NCBI RefSeq assembly: GCF_002999335.1
Contig: NW_020312036.1
Span: 806,001 to 870,000, forward strand
Source: Cyclospora cayetanensis
Taxonomy: Eukaryota > Apicomplexa > Conoidasida > Eucoccidiorida > Eimeriidae
Length of the DNA stretch: 64,000 nt
Direction of reading: 5' to 3'
Part shown: piece after piece, positions 45,001-56,455 of the stretch
How positions within the stretch are numbered: position 1 is the stretch's first letter
Layout of the letters: every line of letters begins with the position of its first letter
Notes under the pieces: model-generated
What the model was told of the DNA's origin: nothing
The model's database searches: none
What the model saw: only the letters and a program-made list of their open reading frames with translations
Program-made: the position numbers and the translations under genes

Positions 45001-45401
45001 TGGACACGAGACTCCCGCCCTCATTCCTCTTAATTCGAAGAAAGATCTGGGGTGAGCTCCAAAAGGGCGATTCGCAAGTTCTTGGGGTTCTTTTCTAGGG
45101 TGTGTTTTGTCGGCTTTCCCTTACTGAGTGTGTCAGTCCCTTCTCCGCCATGAGCGCTGTAAGATTTCGATAGCCCTATAGTCGCCTGTCCCCTATGGCT
45201 GCTGCCTGTGCGACTGCTGCGATCTGCTGGTTCTTCTCCCTCTGCCGCAGACGAATCATCCCCGGCGGCAGCCACTCAGTGTACCTGCAATTTCTAGCAA
45301 CCCGCAGCGGGCTTCATCCGCTGCCCCCTGTGCTTCTTGTGGATCGTCGCACAAACAGGAAGGTTCTTGCGCGGGGGGGGCAGGTGCTTGTTACGCAGTG
45401 A
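39367..45401 (+). CDS. TRAPP complex subunit 13-like trafficking protein
   Basis: The C-terminal half is firm: exon ending 42507, then 42786-43561, 43642-43820, 44032-44113, 44810-45051 and 45251-45401, all phase-consistent. Alignable TRAPPC13 segments are [13 protein letters not shown] then [67 protein letters not shown]...LCIANHG and [23 protein letters not shown]13 has Ig-like beta folds and belongs to TRAPP complexes that activate Rab GTPases and tether vesicles at the Golgi. The N-terminal part is tentative: 39367 to about 40226 (with [20 protein letters not shown]), and 41729-42129 (Ser/Ala-rich, then [18 protein letters not shown]). Their junctions do not all match in phase, so the first exon may belong to a separate gene. 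The 42786 exon carries a 12-copy in-frame repeat. Confidence 0.68.
40635..41185 (+). repeat. Long TATG/TG microsatellite in TRAPPC13-like intron
   Basis: About 550 bases: a pure TA run at about 40650-40690, then GTGTATATGTAAG/GTGTATATATAGG type repeats. It lies between the tentative first and second exons. The minus-strand frames through it are His/Thr/Tyr/Ile periodic artefacts of up to 250 residues. Confidence 0.9.
41957..42010 (+). repeat. CAG/CAA triplet run coding poly-Ser
   Basis: AGCAACAGCAGC-type triplets read as Ser/Asn in the frame used for the tentative exon 41729-42129. The same run is open as Gln or Ala in the other two frames. Confidence 0.75.
43040..43556 (+). repeat. 42-bp coding minisatellite, 12 copies
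   Basis: Twelve head-to-tail copies of a 42-base unit encode the 14-residue repeat [14 protein letters not shown] inside the exon 42786-43561. Copies differ by a few substitutions (DDG for GDG, TT for TP, one P for L) but none has an indel or stop. The surrounding exon aligns to TRAPPC13 on both sides and its ends match in phase, which supports the repeat being translated. Confidence 0.88.
44121..44252 (+). repeat. 45-bp repeat, three copies, in an intron
   Basis: Three tandem copies of a 45-base unit starting CATGCTGCTGCCTCTCTCC lie in the intron after the exon ending at 44113. The first two contain TCTCTCCTCTAG, a good acceptor match; the third has CTATT in place of CTAGT. Confidence 0.85.
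44290..44592 (+). repeat. Polypyrimidine tract, TTTC/CCCT repeats
   Basis: About 300 bases almost wholly pyrimidine on the + strand (TTTCTTTCCCTTC, CTCTCTCTC and CCCTCCCT units), in the same intron of the TRAPPC13-like gene. The Pro/Ser/Leu/Phe frames through it are artefacts. Confidence 0.9.
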
Positions 45402-47446
45402 GGGAGAGCGATCAATTGCAGCCAGCTGATGCGCGCGAGGGAGTGCTACGTCCCCGCAGCCAGTAATAAAAGCAGGCAGGCAGGCAGGCACGATTGGCAT
45501 GAATAGCCATACTAGAGGAACGTAGCTCCTTATCACAAACGGCTGTTTCTCTAGTGCTCTAGCCCTGTGTGCAGAGTTTCCTGCACCTCGCTCTAGAGAC
45601 AGCGCCAGCAACGTCGCTCTGTATCTGCAGTATCCTCCCGGCGCTTGTCGCGTCTCTGACACTGACACACTCTCTGGGCAAAGTCCCTTCCCGCTCTAGA
45701 ATCTGCCATGGAGGCAGGCAAGAAGCCTCACATGCATTGCGTTGGGAACGCACAAAAGCCGCAGCCAGCCGACGACTTTCGAGCTACGTCTGCGTCACTG
45801 CTCGTAGAGAGCCACACCCGATGCCGCCGCTTTGTCGCACGGTCCTGTTAGCAGCCGTACCGAGGGCTTCTCTTTGCATCCCTATACCAAGACTTTTCCC
45901 CTCCCCTACCAGTGCACTCCTACTAAACAGACGGTTGCCGCAGGAGACCAGTGGCAAGCAGCAGCAGCAGCCACCAAGTGTAACTTCATAGCCCGTCCTC
46001 GCACCGTGGCAGGAATAATGTGTGTTCCTTGTTGCTGTGGAGCCAGCTCCTTCACAGCAGCCCAAGTGTCTCCGCGAGAAGAGATGCGTTTATAATACGG
46101 CTGATTCTTGCAGAGCTCTTCTTCTGCGGGGATACTCAGTGGAGCCTCTGTTTGTGCCCGACGAAAATGCGGATTCACTAAGTGCACGAAGGACCAGCCG
46201 TGTTTCTGCACCCTAATGCAGGAAGGCCTAACCGAGGCTCGTGCGTCCACCAGCCTGCGCAAGCAGAAATGTTTGTCGCCGGTGCCTCCAGGTACAGCGT
46301 AGCCATGCACAAGACACACTCCTGTCTAGCACGTAGACCAGCCAGCGTGCAACAACCCATGGTTGCAGCCAGCCAAAACGCACATTCCAGCTCAGTCTTA
46401 TCGCACAGCGATTCGGCATCTAACTACATTGTAGGCTGCCCCCCGTGCGAGTGACTCTGTAAGTCGGAAACCAGTGGACAAACGCACCCAGGCTGCTGCT
46501 GACGTAGCAGCACCGACCAGCACGCAGGCAGACGAATTTAGGAGATAAAGACATGATTCTGCTATTTGAGAACGAGCAGCCACCGCAAAAGCTGCACAGC
46601 GACAGGGTACAGCAGCTGCCGGGGGGGGCCCCCCTGGTCTTCCTGTATGCATGGGGCCCCTCCGGCCGAAGGCTTCCCCACTCTGCGAGCAGACCCCCTA
46701 AAAGCACGCACAAAACGCGGAAGTCGAAGTTTAGTTGTATAATAAGCTCATAAGAAGGAGAGAACTAGTGCACGACGCACTGTGCCGCAGTCCTGGCTGA
46801 GCCAAAATCCGCCTCCCCTGCAATGGGCGCTGCTGCCGTCCTTGCGGTGTCTGCACATACACCGGAGCTGCAGTTCTTCCTGCTGCCACGGCAGCACCTT
46901 ATGCGCGGTCTATTTCCGGTTTTCTTAGGCTTTCTGCATTTCGTAGCGAGTGCAGTCTCGGGAACACACTCTTGACAGTTGGGGTGCTCGCTCGTGAATG
47001 TGCCAGCGAGAGGTCTCAAGCCTCCGAAGATTACATTGAAGGATCAGCACTGGAGACGCCGTCTGCCTCAGCAGAAGCTTCCGCAAGCGCTAAACAGGAT
47101 CTCCCACGCAGCGCCCCCAGTCGCCACGCTGCAGCAGTTGCCGTCCGAAGCGCTTGCAGCACAAACAGCCAGCGGCGCTCGCTGCAGCTGCTGCACACTC
47201 ACTCAGCGAACGTCGGCGCATGCAGCAGCAGGTGGGGCGACCAGAGCCTCGAATCGCTTTCTCCAGGCTCCGTCCGTGGTAGCCTCATGCGCTGCAGTTC
47301 ATGTAGAGGCAAGCCTGGTTCAGTCACCGTTGCAGCACCTGCTTGCCGCAGCAGCGCCAAGCGTTCTGCATGCAGAAAACGCAGCAGCGCCAAGCGTTCT
47401 GCATGCAGAAAACGCAGCAGCGACAGCCAGACACTACAAAGCCAAG
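45402..47446. other. Spacer upstream of the large membrane protein
   Basis: No firm gene. Overlapping open frames of 130-140 residues occur on both strands at 45569-45991 and 45906-46319 without ATG starts or domains. A short GCAG tetranucleotide repeat lies at about 45474-45490 and a G-run/C-run palindrome at 46621. From 46979 the frame of the downstream gene is already open with no stop, and it contains a duplicated ten-residue unit (APSVLHAENA), so part of this region may be coding. Confidence 0.45.
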
Positions 47447-49716
47447 ATGGACTGCGAGGGCACAGTCAGGGGAACTCTCCTGCCTCTTCCAGACAGCTCA
47501 AGCAACAGTCCAAGGAAAGCTGCATGCTACCGAGCTATTCGTGTATCCCTCTTCTTGCTAGCTTCCCTTTCAGCGCACAGCCTGCTCTGCTGCTTCGAGC
47601 TCCTGCCCTTCGTCTCGGTGCTTCCTGCTTTGCCAGTCCAGCAACAGCAACGACAGCAACAGTTGCAACAACAACAACAGAAGCAGTTGCCTTCGCCAGC
47701 GCGCCTTCTCACCGGAGCTGCACACCCCACAGGCATTTATAAAGCACGTCAGCAGCACGAGCAGCAGCATGAATCGCCAGATACTGCTTTGCTGCGGAGA
47801 CACCTAACGCCACAGGAACCCTCTCCGCGAACACACGCCATCTCCAGAAGTGCTGTAGCCTCCCCCCCCATGATTTCTCGTGGCGAAGCTGCTCTCGGCT
47901 CGAAGGTGCCTCTGGCAACTCCTGCTTCGTCGGCAGATGCTGCAGCGAGAGCTCCTGCGTCGGCAGACACAGCGGAAAAAGCTGCACTCGCAGCACTGCC
48001 TCCCCACTGGCTGCCATGGCCGTGGCTTCTACAGCAGCATCCAGATGCATGCGTTGCTGCTGTCTTGACAGCTCAAGGCTTTGGGGCGGTGTGGGGTGGC
48101 ATCAAAGCCGATGGACCTCTCGGGAGAACGAAGACACTCAGGCGAGGCTTGACGCTGCTCGCAACTGCAAGTGCCGCTGCAGCCGCCATCTTCCTAGTCA
48201 TTCTTCGCCATGCACGACAGACAAGCGATCTCACACAAGCAGCAGCAGGAGAAGGTGGCTATCTTACAGCAGCAGGAGGTGATCTTACAGCAGGAGCAGC
48301 AGCAGGAGGTGATCTTACAGCAGGAGCAGAGGGAGGTGATCTTACAGCAGGAGCAGGAGGTGATCTTACAGCAGGAGCAGCAGCAGGAGGTGGTCTTACA
48401 GGAGCAGCAGCAGCAGCAGGAGGTGATCTTACAGCAGCGGCAGGAGGTGATCTTACAGCAGGAGCAGCAGCATTAGGAGGTGATCTTACAGCAGGAGCAG
48501 CAGCAGCAGGAGGTGATCTTACAGGAGCAGCAGGAGGTGATCTTACAGCAGGAGCAGGAGGTGATCTTACAGCAGGAGCAGCAGCAGCAGGAGGTGATCT
48601 TACAGGAGCAGCAGGAGGTGATCTTACAGCAGGAGCAGCAGCAGCAGGAGGTGATCTTACAGCAGGAGCAGCAGCAGGAGGTGATCTTACAGCAGCAGCA
48701 GCAGGAGAAGGTGGCTATCTTACAGCAGCAGGAGGTGATCTTACAGGAGCAGCATTAGGAAATGATCTTACAGCAGGAGCAGCAGCATTAGGAGGTGATC
48801 TTACAGCAGGAGCAGCAGCTAGAGCAGGTGATTGGGTGTTTCAGGATTCTGTGGCTGGTGGCTTCGTAGACGAGGCAACAGGAGCTATAAAAGCGTGGTT
48901 ATATCGGTTTGCTGTTTCTCCGTATGCAAGTGTGGCCGTCCTGTGTGTGCTGCTGGCTGCGGCTGTGGGTAGCGGCTGCACTATCCTATCCACTCTTTGT
49001 CTCTGCTTCGAGGAGCCTGAGCTGTCGGGAGGAACGCGCAGAGCACTTCTCGCTCGAGGCTTTCTCTTAGGGCAGCGCCGTCCAGCTGCAGCTGGAGCAG
49101 GGGGGGGGCCCCCCTCTCCGCGTTTTGAGGGAGAAGGGGCCCCCCAGTTGGAGGCAGTGGGACGGATGCGGATGTCTCGCAGGCGCAGGCAGAAGAAGGG
49201 GCAGCAGCAGCAGCAGCAACAGCAGCACCGTGAGCGTGAGGAGTCTTCTTCCCGTCCGAGGAGGAGTCTGGCTGCTCGGGGAGCCTCTGCTGCTGCTGCT
49301 CGCCACGGCTCTATCCCCGAGACAGCGGCAGCGCCTTTGCCCACACCCCGCTTTTCGTGGATTGCAGTGCGACCTTTCGTGTTGCTGGTCGCTGCAGAAG
49401 CAGCAGCCAGGCTGCTGCTGCACAGCTTGGCGTTGTTGCTGCTGCAGCGGGGATTTGGGGGAGGCCTTCCAGCAGTTTTTTGCTGCTGCCTGCTGCTGGC
49501 GAGTGTTTTGGCAGGTGTCGTGAGTGTTGTGTCGCTCGCGGTGCTTGCAGAGAACCCCTTCGTGCTGAGGCAGAAGCTGAGGGCCCTTTTGAGACTCCGT
49601 CAGAAGCTCGCGGAAGAGGGGATGCATCCGAGGGAGCTCAGCGAGCTGCTGCAAGAACCTCTCAAGGGATGGCAGCGGAGGGCAGAGCTCCCCCCCGCGC
49701 AGGAGGAGAAGGAGGC

Positions 49717-49752
<36 letters not shown>

Positions 49753-51787
49753 GAAACACCCCACCGAAAGGGGCCGTAGGCGTGGGCTAGGAGGAAGCAG
49801 CAGCAGCGGCGCAGTGTCGCGAATCCAGCAGCCCTCTTCCGCCTTCCTGCTGCCCTCGTCGGCAGCTGCGGCACGACGCCAGAGCAGCACTGAAGACGAA
49901 GACGATGCGTTCTCTGTCGTGGCAGCAGCGGACGTTCCTTCGGTGCACAGCGGGGAGGGGGGCCCCCCAATTCTGAGCCGTCTTGGACCCTTGACTGTCG
50001 TTCGCAGAGGCAGCAGCAGCAGCAGTGGCGACGGCTGCAGCGAGATGCACAAGCTCTCGGAGGGCAGCCTGTCGAGCCGCCTGTTGGAGAGCAGCAGCAG
50101 ATGCAGCAGCACGGCTTCTATTGGGCACGCAGGCTGGCAAGGGGGGGGGCCCCCCCCTTGCCAGGCTGCAGCCTCCTCCCTCGCTGCTGGTAGTGCTGCC
50201 CAAGCGCGAGACTCCCCCCCCCTCCCCGTGGCTCCTCCTTCTTCCAGCGGGATGCGCGTTCCTCAGCATGAGGCGGAGGTGCTGCAGCCACTGCAGCCAC
50301 TGCAGCGCGCAGCTGCAGTGCGACTTTCTCTTGCTTCTGCGCAGTCGTCCTTTCGCAGCGAGGCTTCTAGTCTGTTGGACCCTCTGTTGCAGCAGACGCC
50401 TCCCGCGCAGACACCACGTGCCTTCCGCCGTGGCAGCCACGAGAAGCTTGCCCACTGCGCCCTGACTGTGTGCGCCTCCCCGACTTCAGCGACGCGGCTT
50501 CCCGCAGCAAGCGCTCAGCAGCAACGGCAGCAGCTGCTGCTCGAAAGACTTTGGAAGGCCGTCGGAGAAAGCCATTGGTGGCTTTCGGGAGCTGCACCCT
50601 GCTACAAAGCGTTTCTGCTTCACTCCCCACGTGCTCTTGCGGGGATCTGCATACCTGCTGCATGCATTGCTGTGGCCATCTACTCGCGAGGCATCTACAG
50701 GCTGCTCCTAGTAGACGCAGCGGTTGCACAGAAGGCACCCGCGGCAGCGGCTGCAAGCACCTTGCAGCGCATGGTGTGCATCAAAAGCAGCATCAGTCTC
50801 TTCCTCGCAATGGTGCCCGTGCTGATGGGGCGCTACTTTGCTCCCCAGCCTTTGCAGCTCTTCTCGTGCACTGTGGCGGCTTTCATTGCCTTTGGGATTT
50901 TTCTGTCTCTAGAGACGGTTGCAGCACTTTTCCCGACCGCGCCGCCCCTCTCCGCTTCTGTCTCAGCGTCTCTCCTGTACGAGATAACGTATGCCTCCCC
51001 CAATTTCGCGCTCCATTTAACGGCCTCCTTCCTCCCGCTGCAAGCGTTTCACACTGCAGCAAGGGGCACTGCGGCAGCGGCCGCTTTCGCTGGCGGCAGA
51101 GGAGCCGCTGCCATGGCGATCCTGCTGCTAAGGTTCTCCTCCTTGCGCGCATGCAGCGACGACGTCTGCTGCACTGCAAGACTTGCCAGCTTCGTGAGCT
51201 GCTGCTGCCTCGTCGCGGCTGCAGCGAGCACGCTCCTCCTCACGCCTCACGTTCGGGTGTCTGCTGCGACCGCTGCAACTGCTGCTGCCGAAGCTGAAGC
51301 CGCTGCAGGCACGCTTGCCGTGATAGCGGCTCAGCAGGAAGAGGAGCGTGGCAAGCCACTGCCTCTCGCGGAGAAAGCGGTCGAACGGCAGCGGGGGGGG
51401 AGCCTCAAGGCCAAGACACACAGAGAGACAGAGCCCATGCTGCACGAGCAGCAGCGGGCAGTCTTGCAGCAGCAGCAGCAAAAAGAGCAGCACCTGTACT
51501 GGCAGAGTGGCGCTCCTTCCAACGCACCGGCTGCTCAGGAGCGTTGGAGTGCGCGGCCAAGTTTCAGCGAGCTCCATGCATTCGAGGAAAGCGCAAGCTT
51601 GACTGCGGTGTTGCAGCAGCAAGAGCAGCCCCTCACGGATCCACATGTGCTGCAGCAGCAGCTGCTACGGGGAGAAACCACAAAGGGAATGATTGGGGTA
51701 CTCGACAGGCTGCACGAGGCAACTATCTCTCCTGTCGGCTCCTCTTCGTGCCCTAGTCCTCGGCAGCAAGCATCCAAAGAGCCGTAG
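47447..51787 (+). CDS. Large multipass membrane protein with Gly-Asp-Leu-Thr repeats
   Basis: One uninterrupted exon; from the first in-frame ATG (MDCEGTVRG) it gives 1446 residues. An N-terminal hydrophobic segment (FLLASLSAHSLLCCFELLPF) may be a signal or first span. Further spans are LTLLATASAAAAAIFLVIL, VAVLCVLLAAAVGSGCTILS, WIAVRPFVLLVAAEAAARLL, AVFCCCLLLASVLAGVVSVV, LAGICIPAACIAVAIYS, SLFLAMVPVLMG, FSCTVAAFIAFGIFLSLET and VSCCCLVAAAASTLLL. A block of about 30 GGDLTAGAAA-type repeats sits between the second and third spans. Long Ser/Ala/Gln/Arg-rich cytosolic-type loops include poly-Ala and poly-Gln runs and GGPP motifs. I recognise no transporter signature, so function is unknown. The frame is open 156 codons upstream of this ATG, so a spliced or earlier start is possible. 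Confidence 0.7.
48228..48830 (+). repeat. GGTGATCTTACAGCAGGAGCA coding minisatellite
   Basis: About 600 bases of variable-length units, each GGAGGTGATCTTACAG followed by a varying number of GCA/GGA triplets. All length differences are multiples of three, so the GGDLTAGAAA frame stays open. The frame giving QEVILQQEQQ is also open over most of it. Confidence 0.9.
49727..49752 (+). repeat. GCT run coding poly-Ala
   Basis: An uninterrupted GCTGCT run gives about nine Ala codons inside a longer Ala stretch of the large membrane protein. Confidence 0.8.
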
Positions 51788-52579
51788 CAGCAGCATGAGG
51801 GAAGGCAGCATTCGCACAGGCACCATCAGCGGCCAGTCACCGCATAATGTAAAGGGCTGTATGCGACAGCCTCCTAGTACATAAGTAAAAAATATAGATA
51901 TATATGTATCCCCCTCCTTGAGAGACGCCGTTGCGCAGCGGCAACAAACAAGCCCTCGCTCGCCTTTAGCTAAACGGCGGCAGCAGCTTTCATCTCGGAT
52001 ACTTCTGCCCCAGAGTGCTCTAGCAAAGAGGCTGCTGCAGCCTCGTACAGTAACGAATACACAGGGAGTTTGCAAAGGCCTTTGGGCTGAGCAGCCACGC
52101 CGTGACTAGCTGCATGCGCTGAAATACCTGCTGGTGGTGCTGCGACCTCTCTAACTTACACAGCACCAATATATTTAGGGCAGCAGCACAACCGCAAGCA
52201 GTAGAAACAGCAGCAGCAGCAGGTACACGCTTGCACTTTCCTCAGCCCCTCCCCTCCTACAAGGCCGGAGGCGAGGAGCGAGCTTCTCTAAAAATAGCAA
52301 CAAAGCACACGCCGCCACGGCAGCAAATGCTGCTAGAGCTGCAGCGAAAGCTGCTGCTGCTGCTGCAGCTGAACCGCGCATTCAGTAACTGCATGCTGCA
52401 AGAACTCCAGCAGTTCCTGGAGTATATATATATATATATGTCAACTCAAATAGCCTCGCTACGCTAGCAGCTTTAGGTCGATCCTGCACTGCGTTTGTTG
52501 CATTCTATTCGCGAAATCCCCGTCCCTCAAGTGAGGCATTAGATGCGGACTCTGCGGGGGGTACAGACATCGGCTACCA
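51788..52579. other. Spacer between convergent genes
   Basis: Lies between the stop codons of the membrane protein gene (+) and the SART3-like gene (-). It contains a TA run at about 52423-52440 and CAG-rich patches but no supported gene. Confidence 0.55.
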
Positions 52580-55500
52580 CTATTTAGATTTCTTCGCGCC
52601 ACAGCACGACAGATCGATTTTCGCTCTATGTCTAGACCTTCCCAAGACAGGCCGCTGCTCCTCCTGCTGCAGCTGGGTGCGCCGTTTCTGCTGCTGCTGC
52701 TGCTGCTGCTCGGGAGGCTTGGGAACGGTGATAGGACGTGTTGAGCGAGACACTACGATGTGGCGATCGTCTGCAGCAATAATAGGCACAGAGAGAGGTC
52801 GCTGGGAAGGTGCTGCATGCAGGTCGTCTTGGGTGTATGCATGTGCGCGCATGCATGCACCCATGCACCCGCACTTCCTGACAAGCTCTCCCTTCGTGCA
52901 CGGTTCAAGCCTTATTGTTCACGTGGAAGCAAGGCATCAGAACTAGGGCTGAACGTGAACGTTCTTTTCATACCGAGGAGAGAGCCGTTGAGCATGAGGG
53001 CTGCCATGACGGCGCAGTCATCCCGGAGTTTCACAAAGCCAAAGCCTTTGGATTTGCCGTCGGGGTGTCTGAACAGCAGCAAGCGCCCAGCAAACGGCGC
53101 ACCACCACTACCACTGCCGACCCCTTGTCTTACGAGGTGAGGGTGTGCCACGCGCGGGAGCAGAGGCAACATGCGCGGACGGTGGCTGAAGGGGACGAAG
53201 GAGATACTATTCATGCAGAAGAAACAGTTATGGGAAGCGGATGGAGGAGTTCGCAAAGGACAGCCTCCGGGATAAGCCGCCTTCTTAAACAGCGGCAGCA
53301 ACATGCATCGATGCACTCGCAGCAACACTGCGCAGCCTACCTGCAAATAGTTATCTCCTCTGGGTGCCCTGTCACAGGCGCAAAGTGCTGGGCAAGGGCA
53401 GTCTCAGTGGTGGAGAAACTCAAATTCTTGACGAATAAGACACCTGCCTCGGCGTGCTGCTCCGCTGCTGTATTTTTCTGGCGTCGCTTATCCACCTGAA
53501 AATCCGCAGGCAGAGCATATCGCACGGTTCACACATACAGATACACATATACACATATACACATGTACACCTACACAGACATACAGATACACAAACACAC
53601 ACATATATATACAGATACATACACATACAGATACATACACATACAGATACACATACACATATACACCTACACAGACATACAGATACACATACACACACAT
53701 ATATATACAGCAACCACGTGCACTCGCATATATATATACATATATATATATATGTACAAGCAGTAGCTGGGAACGAAATATCCAATGGCAACAGATGAAA
53801 GCCGTGCACCGCCACAGGGGCTTTTTTACGACACACACAGAAACGCAGCGAGACGGCGCTAGAAAAGCACCCAACTGCCATATAGATATATATATATCTA
53901 TATAGATGTATATCTACATGTATTTATATATATCTATGTATGTACTGTGTGCAAGCCAATGGCGTGGGATTAAACGCAGCACAGGAGGCGGTCCAGAGAG
54001 GCACTCCAACGGAGAGGCCTCCCAGCTGCGCTACAGAGAGCAGCTGCCGCGAGGCTAAACTTGCAAGAACCACCAAGAAGAGAAGGAGAGACAAGCCGCC
54101 GACAAGCGAGACTGCTGAGACATGAGGCTTGAATGGGGGAGACACCCCAGAGGCAGGGGGGGTGGGTATGGAGGGGATTTGGATTTAAGAAAAGACGGGG
54201 GTGCTATCAGAGGAAGGGAAGGGTGGATGTGAAAGGCACAGCAGCCAGCGCTGCGTAAGCGCGAGAAATTAAAGCGTGATGTTGGCAAAAGAGGAACATG
54301 ACGCAACACTCATTCATACAGAGCCGCGCAACTCACTTGTGCGAAAAGGCGGCAAGGCAACCGATAAAAACATGGCGATGAAGCCTGGGGAAAGGATGAA
54401 TGGATAGGAGGGAAAAGCGGGGGTTTTCTTGAACTCACTTTGTTGATCGGCGCAACAACCCATCGATGACTTTTCATGGGGATGGAGGGAGCGAGGAGAA
54501 AAGGATACCCTAACACCTTCATGGGGGGAAGGCGGGGGGAGGCTTCTGCAGGAGCATCTTCATTCGCTGCTTCCACTTGCTCGTGTTGCGCTTCATGAAA
54601 TCTCTTCAAGGCTGCTACCGCTGCTTCATGGCTCTCGAAATCTAGATATCCATACCTACAAAACAGCCCGCAAAGCGCAGCTGCACAGGCATGCGGCAGC
54701 TGCCATCCTGCCTCTGCTCGGGTAGGCAGACAAGTGCTTTTAGTGCGAAACACGCATGGACGGAAGAAGAGAGACATGCAGATACAGACACCCCGTGCAA
54801 GCCAAAAAAGAACGAGCGAGAAAGCACAGGAGGGGGGAGAAAAACAAGAAGCGGCCTGCCCGACAAAAAGAAGAGCTTCGACAGAGGTGCATTTCAGCTG
54901 CAGGAGGAACCCACAACACATACCCCTTGCTTTCAGTGGGGTTGTTGGTGGCCGCTTTAACTAATCGCACGGCTGTAATGCCTTGAAATCCCAGTGTGTC
55001 TCTCAGCTGTGTCTCCACGTAGGTTTCGGAAACATCGTGTCGCGGCAAATTGCTAATAAACAGCGTCTTTTCCTCATACACAGCTTTGGTTGGCTGCGAA
55101 GGAAGCGCCTTTAAAGGACGCTCATTCACGTGATATCCGTGAAGCGCAGCAGCTGCAGCTACCGCAGCCTCGGGGGAGCAAAAGTCTGCATAGGCAAAGC
55201 CTTTGGAGTGGCCCCTAAAGTCTTTCACTAAGCGAAGCTGCACAAATAGATAGACAGACATTCATAGACAGAAAGGTACACATAAATACATACATATGTA
55301 TACAGACATACACATATATATAGAGATACATTTATACATACACACAGAAATACACTTGCTCGCACTCACGGGAATCTATAGATATATATATATATATAGA
55401 TACATATGCATATCTATATAAATACATAAAGTGCACTTAGAGGCTGCAGGTGGATGTACACCTGCGACGCATCTGCTGCCACAATGTCTAGTTAGAAACA

Positions 55501-56422
55501 ACGGCAGCATCCAGATGTGCAGCTTCTCGAAAGACATTTACAAGAGCAGCAGCGCCATCATGAGGAGGCGCAGGAGCAGACTTCTTGCCTGAGTCAGTCC
55601 TTGCGTAAGCTTGTTGATGAGTTGCTCCAGCTGCGCTTCTGTGACAGAGACGTCAATGTTAGAAAGCCACAGCGTCTTCGTCTCTGGCACGTGAGGCACA
55701 AAATCGAGCTGTCCTTCTTCAAGTGAGACAAGGGCCTCTCGCCTGACTCCAAAGGCAAGGATGCGCAGACAACACCTTGAAAGCGACACACTGTCGATCT
55801 CAGCATGCACGCAATATATACGTATATGCACGAAGACAGCTGCCAAGCAAGCAGACTTCCACTCACGCCGCAGAGAAGGCAGTGTTTTTTTCGTTTGACT
55901 GCAGGTACAGAGAGAGAGACAGAGACAAAGAGCTACGAGAAAGCCGTGGGTATAAATACTCCTCAGAGGCAGCAAATGGCCACTGCTCGAGAAAGCACCA
56001 GGCGTGACAACATACGTGAGCTGCCTATGATGTTTTCCCATCTGTGGCGTTGGTGTGTGTCTGTTTTCTGCTGCTTCTGGGGATGACGAGGGGCCCCCAT
56101 CAACAGCCATTCCGTCCAAATCTTTCGACTGCTCGGTTGCGATTTCGGAAGCCACGCAAGACTCTGGAATCGCTGCAGGCGCTGTGGGAGAATCCGTTTC
56201 TGAGCTCTGCATCACCTCTGGCGTAGTGTTACATTCCTGCAGGGGATGCTGTTGCGCCTGCTGTAGGTGGGCGTAGTTCTCCTCTTCTGGAGTATCCGCA
56301 CTCGCCGCGAAAGTTCCCCCTCTGCCGCTCTGCTGCTGCTGCTGCTGCTGCTGTTGCAGCCGACGAAGCTGCCGTCGGGGGGTGAAGGGCGGCGGTGGCA
56401 TGTCTGTGGTGTGCGTGTCTTC

Positions 56423-56455
<33 letters not shown>

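Noticed and set aside
45906..46319. 137-residue minus-strand frame
   Set aside because: Begins at GTG, overlaps an equally open plus-strand frame, and has no recognisable content.
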